Assembly: GCA_017558505.1 (NCBI GenBank)
Contig: JAFYUM010000024.1
Location: forward strand, 1 to 42,748
Reading direction: 5' to 3'
Length of the DNA: 42,748 nt
From: Ruminococcus sp.
Lineage (GTDB): Bacteria > Bacillota > Clostridia > Oscillospirales > Ruminococcaceae
The notes beneath the pieces were generated by a model. That model was not told the origin of the DNA and did no database searches. It saw only the letters and a program-made list of their open reading frames with translations. A program made the position numbers and the translations under genes. Of this stretch, positions 16,793-25,817 are shown one piece after another. Positions within the stretch are counted from its first letter, which is position 1. Every line of letters begins with the position of its first letter.

Positions 16793-19756
16793 TTATTCTG
16801 TTCTGAGAGCCTCAACGGGATCTTTTCTTGCGGCAACTCCTGATGGAATAAGACCTGCAATAAATGTGAGGAACATACTGATTCCTACAAGAATTATAGC
16901 AGCCACAGGAGGAAGTGTTGCGTTAAGTGTATCAAGGCTTGTAAGGCTATGAATTATAAGGTTTATGGGAATATTTATAAGAAGTGTTGCTCCGATACCA
17001 ATCAGACCTGCTGTAAGTCCCACAAGGAGAGTTTCAGCATTGAATACAGTTGATACATCGTGCTTTGATGCACCGATTGCTCGGAGAATACCGATTTCTC
17101 TTGTTCTTTCAAGTACGGAAATATATGTGATGATACCAATCATAATTGAAGATACCACAAGTGAAATTCCAACGAATGCAATAAGGAGATATGCAATACC
17201 GCTGATAATATTTGTAATTGATGACATAAGAAGTGCTACTACATCTGTATAATGAATAACATCCTTTTCATCCTTGCCCTTGTTGTAATCCTCAATAATT
17301 GCTGATATATCGTCCTTATCCTCAAATGTATCAGCATAAATTCTGATAGAGGAAGGATCAGAAAGGTCAGCCTTTCCAAGCTGGTTCATAATTTCATCGT
17401 GACTGTACTTTGAGATTTCCTCAGGTGTGAATTCATCACAGATAAGCGCATACTGCTCTGTTGTAAGCTTTTCAGCTGTAAGTGCCTTTGCAAGATCTTT
17501 ATCAGTCATAGCTGCAAGTCCTGCCTGCACCTGTGCGGCATACTGCTCTGTGAACTGAGTTCTCATTGCTTCCTCTGCAAATTTCTTCATATCCTCATCG
17601 GACATTGAAGCGGCATAGGATTCAACCTGCTCCCCGCTTACGCCGATTTCAGCTGCATATGTTGTCTTGATTTGCTCAATGAATGCTTCTCTGTCAAAAT
17701 CAGCCATCATAGCTGTTACCTGTGCATTCATCTGTGCTTCATCGGGCTGTGACATAATGAAACGGTATACATCTGCCTTTTCCTTTTCATCAGCTGCCTT
17801 GATATATGCTTTTGCTTCTTCAGCTTTTTCGGCAAGAGTTGGCTCTTTATAATCATCAGTCATAAACTTTGTGCCTGTGAGAAGGTCATTTTCTTCATCT
17901 TCAAGCTGTGCTTTTACAAGCTCTGACTCATTTGTTTTATTTATAGCATACTGTGTAAGCTCCGCTGTGTATGCCATATAGCTCTTTATCATGGCACTTT
18001 TTGTATTTTCTGTGGGGCGGATAAAGCCGACAATTTTAATATCAGTACCAATATCGTCGGAAGTGTAAAGCAGATCCATTCCTGTATCAGTTTCCGCAAT
18101 ATTTGCTACATTGCCTGTTTGGGCTTCATACTGATAATTTTCAAAAGGAAGAATCATCTTAAACTTCTTGTTCATCACCTCATCGAGAGTCCATTCAGTC
18201 TGTCCGTAATCCTCAATTGATTCTTCGTTCATTACAGCCTTGATATGTGACTGGAACTGTGCAGGATCCTTAAGTCCCATTGCGTAGAGGATAAAATCGG
18301 GGATTTCATTGTTCTGTGTAAGAACAACTACAACCTCGTTATAAGCCTCTGGCCAGTTACCCTTGACAACTTCATACTGACTCTTTACAATGTTATTAAT
18401 GCCCTTGCCATCCTCGTTCGGAAGAAGTTCCTCCATAACATTCATACCCATCATTGACATTTCTGCCGATGCCATGGATCTGCCCATCATGGTTGTTACC
18501 ATATCGCTGTTGCCCATATCGAAAGCGTCCGTATAAAGCTCCATAAAGTCAACCTTTAGTATCTCACCATTGGGATCTTCTGTGTAGATATTCATAGGAA
18601 TATCATAGGTATATGCGATTGCAGTAGATTTCTCTGCTATATCCTCATCGGTTTCAAGGAACGTCTTGAAATCCTTCATATTGTTAATCTGTTTTGCAGA
18701 GGAATTCATTGAATTGAACATATCGTATACCATTGTATTGGAATACAGCTTATCGTCCTCGAAAACTTTTTTCTCATACTCCTGCTGGCTTTCCATAATT
18801 GAGGCAAGCATACTGGTTGTATCAGCATTTTCTCTGTTAATCTGCAGGGGATAGGATGAAAGTGTTTCCTCTTGAATATCGTTGATATAATTATTGATAC
18901 CTGTTGACAGGGAGAGAATTGTAGCAATACCGATAATACCAATTGAACCGGCAAAGGCTGTAAGAATTGTACGGCCTTTTTTAGTCATAAGGTTGTTGAG
19001 AGAAAGGGAAACAGCTGTACCGAATGACATTGACACACGTTTCTTTTTCTCTTTTTTCTCCTTATCCTTTTTCTTTGCCTTAAAAGGATTTGAATCATCA
19101 ATGATTTTTCCGTCCTTGACTTTTACAATACGGTTTGCGTATTCTTCGGCAAGTTCAGGGTTATGTGTTACCATGATAACGAGCTTATCCTTGGCTATTT
19201 CCTTTAAAAGCTCCATAACCTGTACCGATGTTTCACTGTCCAGCGCACCTGTTGGCTCATCAGCAAGCAGAATATCTGGGTTATTTATCAATGCACGGGC
19301 AATTGCAACTCGCTGCATCTGACCGCCTGACATCTGATTTGGCTTTTTATGAAGCTGGTTTCCAAGTCCAACTTTTTCAAGTGCTTCTTTTGCACGTTTC
19401 TTTCGCTCAGATTTTGAAACTCCCGAAATAGTGAGAGCAAGCTCAACATTGGCGAGAACTGTCTGATGTGGGATGAGGTTATAACTCTGGAATACAAAGC
19501 CGATAGAATGGTTTCTGTATGTGTCCCAATCCCTGTCCTTATACTGCTTTGTAGATACTCCGTTAATTATAAGGTCGCCTGATGTGTAATGGTCAAGCCC
19601 TCCGATAATGTTAAGCATTGTAGTCTTACCACAGCCTGAATGACCTAAAATAGCTACAAATTCATTCTCACGAAACGTAATACTAACACCATTCAGCGCT
19701 TTTACAACATTTTCCCCGCTTCCATAAGTTTTTACAACGTCTTTTAACTGAAGCAT
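16793..19756 (-). CDS. MacB-like ABC transporter, ATPase fused to FtsX-type permease
   Basis: 987 aa from the ATG at 19756, set by AAAGGAGG about 9 bp upstream; the open frame extends 35 codons further, but that stretch contains the promoter. Residues 1 to about 225 form a LolD/MacB-class ATPase: Walker A GHSGCGKT (38-45), signature MSGGQMQ (142-148), Walker B ILLADEP (162-168). A Lys-rich linker leads to the first membrane segment, then a large extracellular domain with a long Glu/Ala/Met/Gln-rich helical section (about residues 620-820), then three C-terminal membrane segments with the FtsX pattern (TREIGILRAIGAS). It should act as a homodimeric mechanotransmitting exporter or envelope-stress transporter. 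Substrate unknown; no partner gene lies alongside. Confidence 0.9.
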   Translation of the reverse strand: MLQLKDVVKTYGSGENVVKALNGVSITFRENEFVAILGHSGCGKTTMLNIIGGLDHYTSGDLIINGVSTKQYKDRDWDTYRNHSIGFVFQSYNLIPHQTVLANVELALTISGVSKSERKKRAKEALEKVGLGNQLHKKPNQMSGGQMQRVAIARALINNPDILLADEPTGALDSETSVQVMELLKEIAKDKLVIMVTHNPELAEEYANRIVKVKDGKIIDDSNPFKAKKKDKEKKEKKKRVSMSFGTAVSLSLNNLMTKKGRTILTAFAGSIGIIGIATILSLSTGINNYINDIQEETLSSYPLQINRENADTTSMLASIMESQQEYEKKVFEDDKLYSNTMVYDMFNSMNSSAKQINNMKDFKTFLETDEDIAEKSTAIAYTYDIPMNIYTEDPNGEILKVDFMELYTDAFDMGNSDMVTTMMGRSMASAEMSMMGMNVMEELLPNEDGKGINNIVKSQYEVVKGNWPEAYNEVVVVLTQNNEIPDFILYAMGLKDPAQFQSHIKAVMNEESIEDYGQTEWTLDEVMNKKFKMILPFENYQYEAQTGNVANIAETDTGMDLLYTSDDIGTDIKIVGFIRPTENTKSAMIKSYMAYTAELTQYAINKTNESELVKAQLEDEENDLLTGTKFMTDDYKEPTLAEKAEEAKAYIKAADEKEKADVYRFIMSQPDEAQMNAQVTAMMADFDREAFIEQIKTTYAAEIGVSGEQVESYAASMSDEDMKKFAEEAMRTQFTEQYAAQVQAGLAAMTDKDLAKALTAEKLTTEQYALICDEFTPEEISKYSHDEIMNQLGKADLSDPSSIRIYADTFEDKDDISAIIEDYNKGKDEKDVIHYTDVVALLMSSITNIISGIAYLLIAFVGISLVVSSIMIGIITYISVLERTREIGILRAIGASKHDVSTVFNAETLLVGLTAGLIGIGATLLINIPINLIIHSLTSLDTLNATLPPVAAIILVGISMFLTFIAGLIPSGVAARKDPVEALRTE

Positions 19757-19820
19757 AAAATAATCCTCCTTTTGAAATAATACGACATACAACTTACCCC
19801 TGTCCTTTGTCGACTTATTT

Positions 19821-19849
19821 ATTATAGCACATTGACGAAAAATTGTCAA
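19821..19849 (-). promoter_or_regulatory. Promoter of the ABC exporter with overlapping inverted repeat
   Basis: Minus strand TTGACA (19844-19849), 17-bp spacer, TATAAT (19821-19826). An inverted repeat ATTGAC-N8-GTCAAT (19831-19850) covers the -35 and part of the spacer, and TTGTCAA is repeated 12 bp away (19855-19861). This is a plausible repressor operator. Confidence 0.8.
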
Positions 19850-19933
19850 TAAATTTGTCAAAGTTTCACAATCTTATCACACTAACTTAATAGACGGTCG
19901 TTTAACCTTATATTGTTGACATAAGAACTTTAC

Positions 19934-19962
19934 TTGATTTATGAAGAAAAATATAGTATAAT
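19934..19962 (+). promoter_or_regulatory. Promoter of sfsA
   Basis: TTGATT (19934-19939), 17-bp spacer, TATAAT (19957-19962). The predicted transcript start falls after an in-frame upstream ATG, so translation must begin at 19982. Confidence 0.75.
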
Positions 19963-19981
19963 GTTTATGGGTGATAATATT

Positions 19982-20683
19982 ATGAAGTATAAAAAAATTA
20001 TATCCGGTCACTTTTTATCCCGATCGAACAGATTTGTTGCTTATGTTAAAATAAATGGTATTGAAACCGCTGTACATGTAAAAAATACGGGAAGATGCCG
20101 TGAACTGCTTTTACCCGATTCAAAAGTGTATCTGGAGGATTTTTCCGAAAATCCTCGCAACAGAAAACTTATGTATGATCTGGTAGCTGTAGAAAAAGGT
20201 GATCTGCTTATTAATATGGACTCGCAGGCTCCTAATAAGGTTGTGCTGGAAGCTCTTGAAAGAGGTACAATCCGCTTGCCTGATATGAGAGACCTCAATG
20301 TTATCCGTCCTGAAAAAACATATGGTGAATCACGTTTTGATTTTTATATCGAGGACAAAAACGGACATAAAGGCTTTATAGAAGTAAAAGGTGTAACTCT
20401 TGAAAATGATGGTATAGCAGCTTTTCCGGACGCACCAACAGAACGTGGAGTAAAACACATAAACGAGCTTATCAAGGCTAAAAACGATGGATACAACGCC
20501 TATATTCTTTTTGTTGCGCAGATGTCTGGTATGAAACACCTTATTCCCAATGATGTTACCCATAAAGCTTTTGGAGATGCACTTCGGCTTGCGTGCTCAT
20601 GTGGTGTTTATGTTCTTGCATATGAATGTGAGGTTGCTCCTGATTCTCTTGATATTACAAATGAAATCGAGGTGAAGCTATAA
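19982..20683 (+). CDS. sfsA: SfsA family, DNA/RNA nuclease-like protein
   Basis: 233 aa from the ATG at 19982; upstream in-frame codons overlap the promoter. Named for 'sugar fermentation stimulation' in E. coli. The family has an N-terminal OB-like domain and a C-terminal PD-(D/E)xK nuclease fold. Visible signatures are HVKNTGRCRELLLPDSKVYL near the start, then RFDFYIED...FIEVKGVTLE, whose Asp and Glu-x-Lys fit the nuclease core, and AAFPDAPTERGVKHI. Cytosolic. The in vivo role is poorly known in any species. Single gene between its own promoter and a bidirectional terminator. Confidence 0.92.
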   Translation: MKYKKIISGHFLSRSNRFVAYVKINGIETAVHVKNTGRCRELLLPDSKVYLEDFSENPRNRKLMYDLVAVEKGDLLINMDSQAPNKVVLEALERGTIRLPDMRDLNVIRPEKTYGESRFDFYIEDKNGHKGFIEVKGVTLENDGIAAFPDAPTERGVKHINELIKAKNDGYNAYILFVAQMSGMKHLIPNDVTHKAFGDALRLACSCGVYVLAYECEVAPDSLDITNEIEVKL

Positions 20684-20718
20684 CCGCACCGGCCCTGTAA
20701 TTTATTGCCCGTGAATAC

Positions 20719-20756
20719 AAAACCCGTAAGGATTGAATCCCTACGGGTTAATTTTA
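20719..20756. terminator. Bidirectional terminator between sfsA and the carboxypeptidase-like gene
   Basis: Stem AACCCGTA/TACGGGTT (20721-20728 and 20742-20749) with an additional GG/CC step, A-rich on one side and T-rich on the other, between two convergent stop codons. Confidence 0.8.
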
Positions 20757-22169
20757 TTTATTCGTGTTTGAATTATTTTTTGTTTTTTCCTTATCAACCT
20801 TTGGAACAGCATACATTGGCTTCAAAGGCTTTGAATGGCTCTTATAAAGTACATAGGCATAAACACACAAAATTATATACAAAACAGAAAGAACGCCTGC
20901 AATAATCAATGAGTTCTTGAACCAGCTGGACTTCAAGAACAGTTTTGCAGCATAGGTGTTATACTTGAGCACGGATCGCTCAACATCAGCTACAGCTACA
21001 AGTTCTACATCGGCAAGCTTTTCACCTGAATATTCAAGTGTTACTCTGCCTAACGGCTCTCCCTTCTTTATAGGTGCCTGTAATTTTTTGTTGTACCATG
21101 TGATATTGTCTTTGCTTATTAATGACAAATCAACTTCATTATTCCATAACAGTGATACTTCCTCAACAGGCTTGGCAAGAACATAGGAACTTCCGTCAGC
21201 AAGTTCGACAGGAAGCTCTCCGAGTTCCGCTGTATCAGCAAGTACTACTTCATATGAAAAATTATTGAACGCCCAGTTGAACATTTGTTTTGCATCATCA
21301 AGATGATAAAATCTTATGGTATCTTCTTCATCGTTAATCGGTGCTTTCATTCCGATAACAAGATAGTTGTGACCGTCTTTGCTTGCCATAGCAACGATAT
21401 TACGTCCGCCAAGCTCAAGATTTCCTGTTTTTATGCCCTTTACACCTTTGTAATAATACTTTTCATTTTCTTCATCCATCATGATATTCGAATTGAACCA
21501 ACGCCATTTTTCATCAATAGGATGTCTGTCAAAATTCGGTACAGCAGGCGTATGGACATAAGTTGAACAAATATCCTCAAAGTGGGATTTTCTCAAAGCG
21601 TATTGAGTAAGCTTCAGCATATCCCTTGCTGTTGTGTACTGTTCGGGATTATACATTCCTGTTGCATTTGTGAAGTTGGTAGACTCCATTCCGATTTCTT
21701 TTGCTTTTTTATTCATCATTTCAACAAATACAGAAACATCTCCGCCGCCTACATTGTAAGCTATTGTTTCGGAAGCTTCTACTGATGAAGTGAGCATCAT
21801 AGCATAAAGTAAATCGTTATAAGTAAGAATATCACCATGAAGAATATTACCATATCTTAAATCATCAGGATATTCGGTGTTATAAAGGTATGAATAAACA
21901 TCCTCGTCAATTGTAACCTCCGCTGATAAATCAGAACAGTTTTCAATACATACAATGGCTGTCATAATATTTACAAGGTGGCCGGGAAACTGCTTTGTAT
22001 CGGCATTTTTTTCGTGAATTACTGTATCACAGTCAAGATTTGCAATAATTGCGGACTCACTATTAATAGTTCCTCTCATGGTAAAATTAACTGCATTTGT
22101 ATCATGTGCATTAATAAACGGAATTGCAACCATAACAGCTGCTGATACAGCAATAATTCTGTTTTTCAT
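20754..22169 (-). CDS. D-alanyl-D-alanine carboxypeptidase homologue with degenerate active site
   Basis: 471 aa from the ATG at 22169 (AAAGGAA ribosome-binding site; a further 16 upstream codons look spurious). Signal sequence, peptidase S11 domain (about 30-290), a beta-rich domain typical of DacA/DacF (about 320-400), then a C-terminal membrane segment (about 415-445) and a basic tail. The family cuts the terminal D-Ala from peptidoglycan using SxxK, SxN and KTG. Here the SxxK position reads HLVN (64-67, just before IMTA), the SxN position reads SSV (128-130), and only KTG (247-249) remains. Surrounding family features (NATGM, YTTARDM, GVKGIKTG) are kept and the frame is intact. It therefore looks like a non-catalytic wall-associated or wall-binding homologue rather than a decayed gene. 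Confidence 0.85.
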   Translation of the reverse strand: MKNRIIAVSAAVMVAIPFINAHDTNAVNFTMRGTINSESAIIANLDCDTVIHEKNADTKQFPGHLVNIMTAIVCIENCSDLSAEVTIDEDVYSYLYNTEYPDDLRYGNILHGDILTYNDLLYAMMLTSSVEASETIAYNVGGGDVSVFVEMMNKKAKEIGMESTNFTNATGMYNPEQYTTARDMLKLTQYALRKSHFEDICSTYVHTPAVPNFDRHPIDEKWRWFNSNIMMDEENEKYYYKGVKGIKTGNLELGGRNIVAMASKDGHNYLVIGMKAPINDEEDTIRFYHLDDAKQMFNWAFNNFSYEVVLADTAELGELPVELADGSSYVLAKPVEEVSLLWNNEVDLSLISKDNITWYNKKLQAPIKKGEPLGRVTLEYSGEKLADVELVAVADVERSVLKYNTYAAKLFLKSSWFKNSLIIAGVLSVLYIILCVYAYVLYKSHSKPLKPMYAVPKVDKEKTKNNSNTNK

Positions 22170-22236
22170 AAGAAAATTCCTTTCTGGATAAGTGCAGGAA
22201 CTTAATATCTTTCCCACATCTAAATATTCATTATTT

Positions 22237-22245
22237 ATTATATCA
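22237..22245 (-). promoter_or_regulatory. Extended -10 promoter of the carboxypeptidase-like gene
   Basis: Minus strand reads TGATATAAT, an extended -10 (TGnTATAAT), with no clear -35 at the usual distance; about 65 bp before the start codon. Confidence 0.6.
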
Positions 22246-22303
22246 CAATTCTACGGAAAAATAAAGACTTTTTTTAAAAAAATATTATAATTATTAATAA
22301 CTA

Positions 22304-22332
22304 TTGAAAAAATATCTTAAACATAGTATAAT
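22304..22332 (+). promoter_or_regulatory. Promoter of the rnf operon
   Basis: TTGAAA (22304-22309), 17-bp spacer, TATAAT (22327-22332), 35 bp before the rnfC start, with AAGGAG at 22350. Confidence 0.82.
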
Positions 22333-22366
22333 GAATATAGTATAAAAATAAGGAGATATTTTTTCT

Positions 22367-23644
22367 ATGAAGAAACTAAATGGAATTAGATTAAAGCACA
22401 GAAAAAATACAGAAGATTTCAAAACTGTTCAATTACCTCTGCCAAAGAAAGTAATATTCCCCATGTCAATGCATATGGGCGCACCATGTACACCTCTTGT
22501 TAAGGTTGGTGATGTTGTAAAAGTAGGCGATAAAATCGGCGACTGCGAAAATGCTTTCAGCGTCCCCATTCACTCGTCTGTATCAGGAACGGTTGCCGCC
22601 GTTTCAGATTACATAAATGCAATGGGTAATAAATGCAAATGTGTTGAAATTGAAACAGACGGATTACAGACACTTTCTGAAAGTATAAACCCGCCTGTCA
22701 TTACAGATAAACTAAGCTTCATTAACGCTGTCCGTGAGAGTGGTGTATGCGGACTGGGTGGTGCTGGATTTCCGACACATATAAAACTCAATCCAAAAAA
22801 TGAAATTGACACACTCATTATCAATGCAGCTGAATGTGAGCCTTATATTACTTCTGACTATCGTGAAATGATTGAAAACACAGACGATGTACTGAACGGA
22901 ATTGAATTTTTAAGAAATATGCTGGGGATAAAGCAGATAAAAATTGCTGTTGAAGCGAACAAGCCTCAGGCCATAAAAAACTTTCAGGAACTAACCAAAA
23001 ACGACAGTACTGTAAGCATAGTTGAGTTACCATCAATATATCCACAGGGTGCGGAAAAGGTAATTATATACAACTCAACAAAACGCATAGTTGAGGAGGG
23101 AACTATTCCAGCTGATATCGGCGTTATTGTAATAAATGTTTCAACCGTTGCTTTTATCTACAGATACATTCAGACAGGAATGCCGTTTATTACACGACGT
23201 GTTACAGTTGACGGAAATGCTGTAAAAAATCCTAAAAATGTTTTCATTCCTGTCGGCACTCCTATTGTTGAAGTTCTCAATTTCTGTAATGCTGAAATTG
23301 ACAATCTTAAAGTAGTTTTAACTGGCGGCCCTATGATGGGAATGTGTGTTCATGATATAAATATGCCTATTCTCAAGACAACCAATGCACTTCTTGCATT
23401 CAACCGTTATGACGACAAAAAAACATCTGCCTGCATACGCTGCGGAAGATGTGCTGCTGTCTGCCCCTTCAATCTTATACCTGCCGAAATTGAAAAAGCC
23501 TATAAGACCAGGGATATTGAGGATTTGAAGTCATTGAAAGTCAATCTTTGTATGAATTGCGGCAGTTGTACTTACGTATGCCCTGCAAACAGAAAGCTTG
23601 CTGAAACAAATCAGCTCGCCAAAACGATATTACCAAGGAATTGA
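22367..23644 (+). CDS. rnfC: RnfC, NADH-binding peripheral subunit of the Rnf complex
   Basis: 425 aa. First gene of the six-gene cluster for ferredoxin:NAD+ oxidoreductase, which couples electron flow to H+ or Na+ export. An N-terminal biotinyl-like domain (VGDVVKVGDKIGDC, IHSSVSGTV) precedes the NADH/FMN-binding fold with GLGGAGFPTHIKL. Two [4Fe-4S] sites follow: CIRCGRCAAVCP and CMNCGSCTYVCP. Lies on the cytoplasmic face. Shorter C-terminus than in Proteobacteria, which is usual for Clostridia. The stop codon abuts the ribosome-binding site of rnfD. Confidence 0.96.
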   Translation: MKKLNGIRLKHRKNTEDFKTVQLPLPKKVIFPMSMHMGAPCTPLVKVGDVVKVGDKIGDCENAFSVPIHSSVSGTVAAVSDYINAMGNKCKCVEIETDGLQTLSESINPPVITDKLSFINAVRESGVCGLGGAGFPTHIKLNPKNEIDTLIINAAECEPYITSDYREMIENTDDVLNGIEFLRNMLGIKQIKIAVEANKPQAIKNFQELTKNDSTVSIVELPSIYPQGAEKVIIYNSTKRIVEEGTIPADIGVIVINVSTVAFIYRYIQTGMPFITRRVTVDGNAVKNPKNVFIPVGTPIVEVLNFCNAEIDNLKVVLTGGPMMGMCVHDINMPILKTTNALLAFNRYDDKKTSACIRCGRCAAVCPFNLIPAEIEKAYKTRDIEDLKSLKVNLCMNCGSCTYVCPANRKLAETNQLAKTILPRN

Positions 23645-23652
23645 GGTGGATT

Positions 23653-24621
23653 ATGAATAAACTTATCGTATCACCGTCCCCCCATGACGAAAATTATATA
23701 AACACATCAAATATAATGCTCCATGTCTGCATCGCCCTGCTCCCTGCATTTATTGCGGGATGTATATTCTTCGGTCCCCGTGCAGCACTGGTTACAGCTG
23801 TATGTGTTATTTCTGCTGTAATTTCAGAATATCTGTGCCGCAGACTAATGAAACGTGATAATACTATCGGCGATTTATCAGCTGTGGTTACAGGTGTTAT
23901 TCTTGCATTCAATCTACCTGTAACTGTCCCGTTATGGATAGCAGTTCTTGGCTCTTTTGTTGCAATTGCAATCGTGAAACAGCTTTTCGGCGGTCTTGGA
24001 CAGAATTTTGCCAATCCTGCTTTAACTGCAAGAATTGTACTGATGGTAAGCTTTCCAAGTGCCATGTCAAAATGGGTTCTTCCTTTTCAATGGAAAGAGA
24101 ATGCAGACGCTGTTACATGTGCTACTCCCCTTGTACTCCGTGGAATGTCTGCTGACGAACTATCTGAATTAGGTCAGGATATACCAGCCTACCTTGACTT
24201 ATTTCTCGGTAAAACAGGAGGATGTTTGGGCGAAACAAGTGCGCTTGCTCTGCTTATAGGCGGTATATATCTCATAGCAAGAAAAATTATAAATCCTGCT
24301 GCTCCCGTAACTTTTATCGGTACTCTTGCTCTGCTTTCACTTATATCCGGAAACGATTCGATTTACGAAATACTGGCAGGAGGAGTTTTCCTTGGAGCAT
24401 TTTTCATGGCTACCGATTACGCTACAACACCGATTACAACAAAGGGTAAGATTGTTTTCGGCATAGGCTGTGGTATTATTACATTTATAATCCGCCACTT
24501 TGCTTCACTGCCTGAAGGTGTTTCCTTCGCAATTCTTCTTATGAATATTCTTACACCATATATTGAACGTTACACACGACCTGATGTCTTTGGTGCAAGG
24601 GAGGTAAAAAATGAAAAGTAA
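23653..24621 (+). CDS. rnfD: RnfD, membrane subunit with covalent FMN
   Basis: 322 aa from the ATG at 23653, with GAGGTG just upstream; a TTG 12 bp earlier overlaps rnfC and is unlikely. Polytopic membrane protein, about nine or ten segments. The family carries FMN on a threonine in an S/T-GAT motif; the corresponding site reads TCATP (155-159), with Thr158 as the expected attachment point and Cys in place of the usual Gly. LFGGLGQNFANPA and ATDYATTPIT are typical family segments. Overlaps rnfG by 11 bp, so the two are translationally coupled. Confidence 0.94.
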   Translation: MNKLIVSPSPHDENYINTSNIMLHVCIALLPAFIAGCIFFGPRAALVTAVCVISAVISEYLCRRLMKRDNTIGDLSAVVTGVILAFNLPVTVPLWIAVLGSFVAIAIVKQLFGGLGQNFANPALTARIVLMVSFPSAMSKWVLPFQWKENADAVTCATPLVLRGMSADELSELGQDIPAYLDLFLGKTGGCLGETSALALLIGGIYLIARKIINPAAPVTFIGTLALLSLISGNDSIYEILAGGVFLGAFFMATDYATTPITTKGKIVFGIGCGIITFIIRHFASLPEGVSFAILLMNILTPYIERYTRPDVFGAREVKNEK

Positions 24622-25144
24622 AATCATGCCCTCTCTTGTACTTACAATAATTTGTGCCGCTGCCGCTTTTCTTCTTGTCTTTGCATATGAACTTACTAAA
24701 GAACGTATCGCAGAACAAAAGCAAATCCGTTTCAGCAAAAGTGTGGAAGCACTTTTCGGCACAACAGACTGCACACTGATTGATGATAATTTTGGTGAGA
24801 AAAATATCCTTGCAATTGCTGTTACATCCGACAATAAAACTGCTATACAGGTTTCTGCCGACGGTTATTCAAAGGGCGGAATAAATGTACTAATAGGTAT
24901 AGATGAAAACGGTACTGTAAGCGGAATTGAATTTGTTTCATTGGAAGAAACTCCCGGACTTGGTACAAAAATCCGTGATAATGAAGATTTCAGAAAGCAA
25001 TTCTATGGAGAATATTCCGCTGAAAGTAATATTGACACAATAAGCGGTGCAACATTTTCTTCCAAGGGTCTTAAATCTGCTGTTGATACAGCTTTAAAAG
25101 TCTACGGCGAAAATAAGGAGGCGATATTGAATGGCGGTAAATAA
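24611..25144 (+). CDS. rnfG: RnfG, FMN-bearing subunit
   Basis: 177 aa. One N-terminal membrane anchor (about residues 8-27), the rest outside the membrane. The FMN-binding motif SGATFSS is at 145-151, with Thr148 expected to carry FMN through a phosphoester. VSLEETPGLGTKI is the conserved segment that packs on the flavin. Start chosen at ATG 24611 after GGGAGG. Overlaps both neighbours (rnfD by 11 bp, rnfE by 14 bp). Confidence 0.95.
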   Translation: MKSKIMPSLVLTIICAAAAFLLVFAYELTKERIAEQKQIRFSKSVEALFGTTDCTLIDDNFGEKNILAIAVTSDNKTAIQVSADGYSKGGINVLIGIDENGTVSGIEFVSLEETPGLGTKIRDNEDFRKQFYGEYSAESNIDTISGATFSSKGLKSAVDTALKVYGENKEAILNGGK

Positions 25145-25817
25145 CAACTCACTCCTGAATAATCTTACAAAAGGTATTATTAAAGAAAATCCGACTCTTA
25201 TCACGCTCCTTGGAATGTGTCCTACACTTGCTGTTACAACACAAGCTGCCAACGGTATCGGTATGGGACTTGCTACCACATTTGTTCTTGTTTGCTCTAA
25301 TATCGTAATATCAGCGCTTCGGAAAGTTATACCGGATAAAGTACGTATTCCTGCATTTATTGTAATTATTGCAAGCTTTGTTACATTAATCGGATTTCTT
25401 CTGGAAGGCTTTATACCTGAGCTTTATGATAGTCTTGGTATTTATCTTGCTCTTATAACCGTTAACTGCATTATTTTTGGCAGAGCTGAAATGTTTGCAA
25501 GCAAAAATAATATCATAGCCTCTGCCTGCGACGGATTAGGTATGGGAATCGGATTTACTTTAGCTTTGTTCCTGATGGGTTCAATCCGTGAAATTCTCGG
25601 TGCAGGTCAGTGGCTTGGAATGAATATACCTGTAATTCATGATAATCCAATGCTTCTTTTTATAATGCCTGCCGGTGGTTTTTTCACCCTTGGAATGATT
25701 ATTGCTGCTGTAAATAAAATCAGCAACAAGAAACCGCCTCTGGAGATTGAGTGCGGCAGTTGTGATAAATGCCCTATGGCTGAAAAATGTGATAAAATGG
25801 AGGGCACAGATAAATGA
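25131..25817 (+). CDS. rnfE: RnfE, membrane subunit of the Rnf complex
   Basis: 228 aa with about six membrane segments. NGIGMGLATTFVLVCSNIVISALRK and the central CDGLGMGIGF segment are typical of RnfE/NqrD; the conserved mid-membrane cysteines (VNCIIFGRAE) help hold the inter-subunit iron centre together with RnfA. The last about 25 residues form a soluble cysteine-rich tail, CGSCDKCPMAEKC, beyond the family core. Preceded by AAGGAGG. The stop overlaps the rnfA start (ATGA). Confidence 0.94.
   Translation: MAVNNNSLLNNLTKGIIKENPTLITLLGMCPTLAVTTQAANGIGMGLATTFVLVCSNIVISALRKVIPDKVRIPAFIVIIASFVTLIGFLLEGFIPELYDSLGIYLALITVNCIIFGRAEMFASKNNIIASACDGLGMGIGFTLALFLMGSIREILGAGQWLGMNIPVIHDNPMLLFIMPAGGFFTLGMIIAAVNKISNKKPPLEIECGSCDKCPMAEKCDKMEGTDK

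Noticed and set aside
19757..19861. 35-codon N-terminal extension of the ABC exporter
   Set aside because: It contains the promoter, and a strong ribosome-binding site points to the ATG at 19756.
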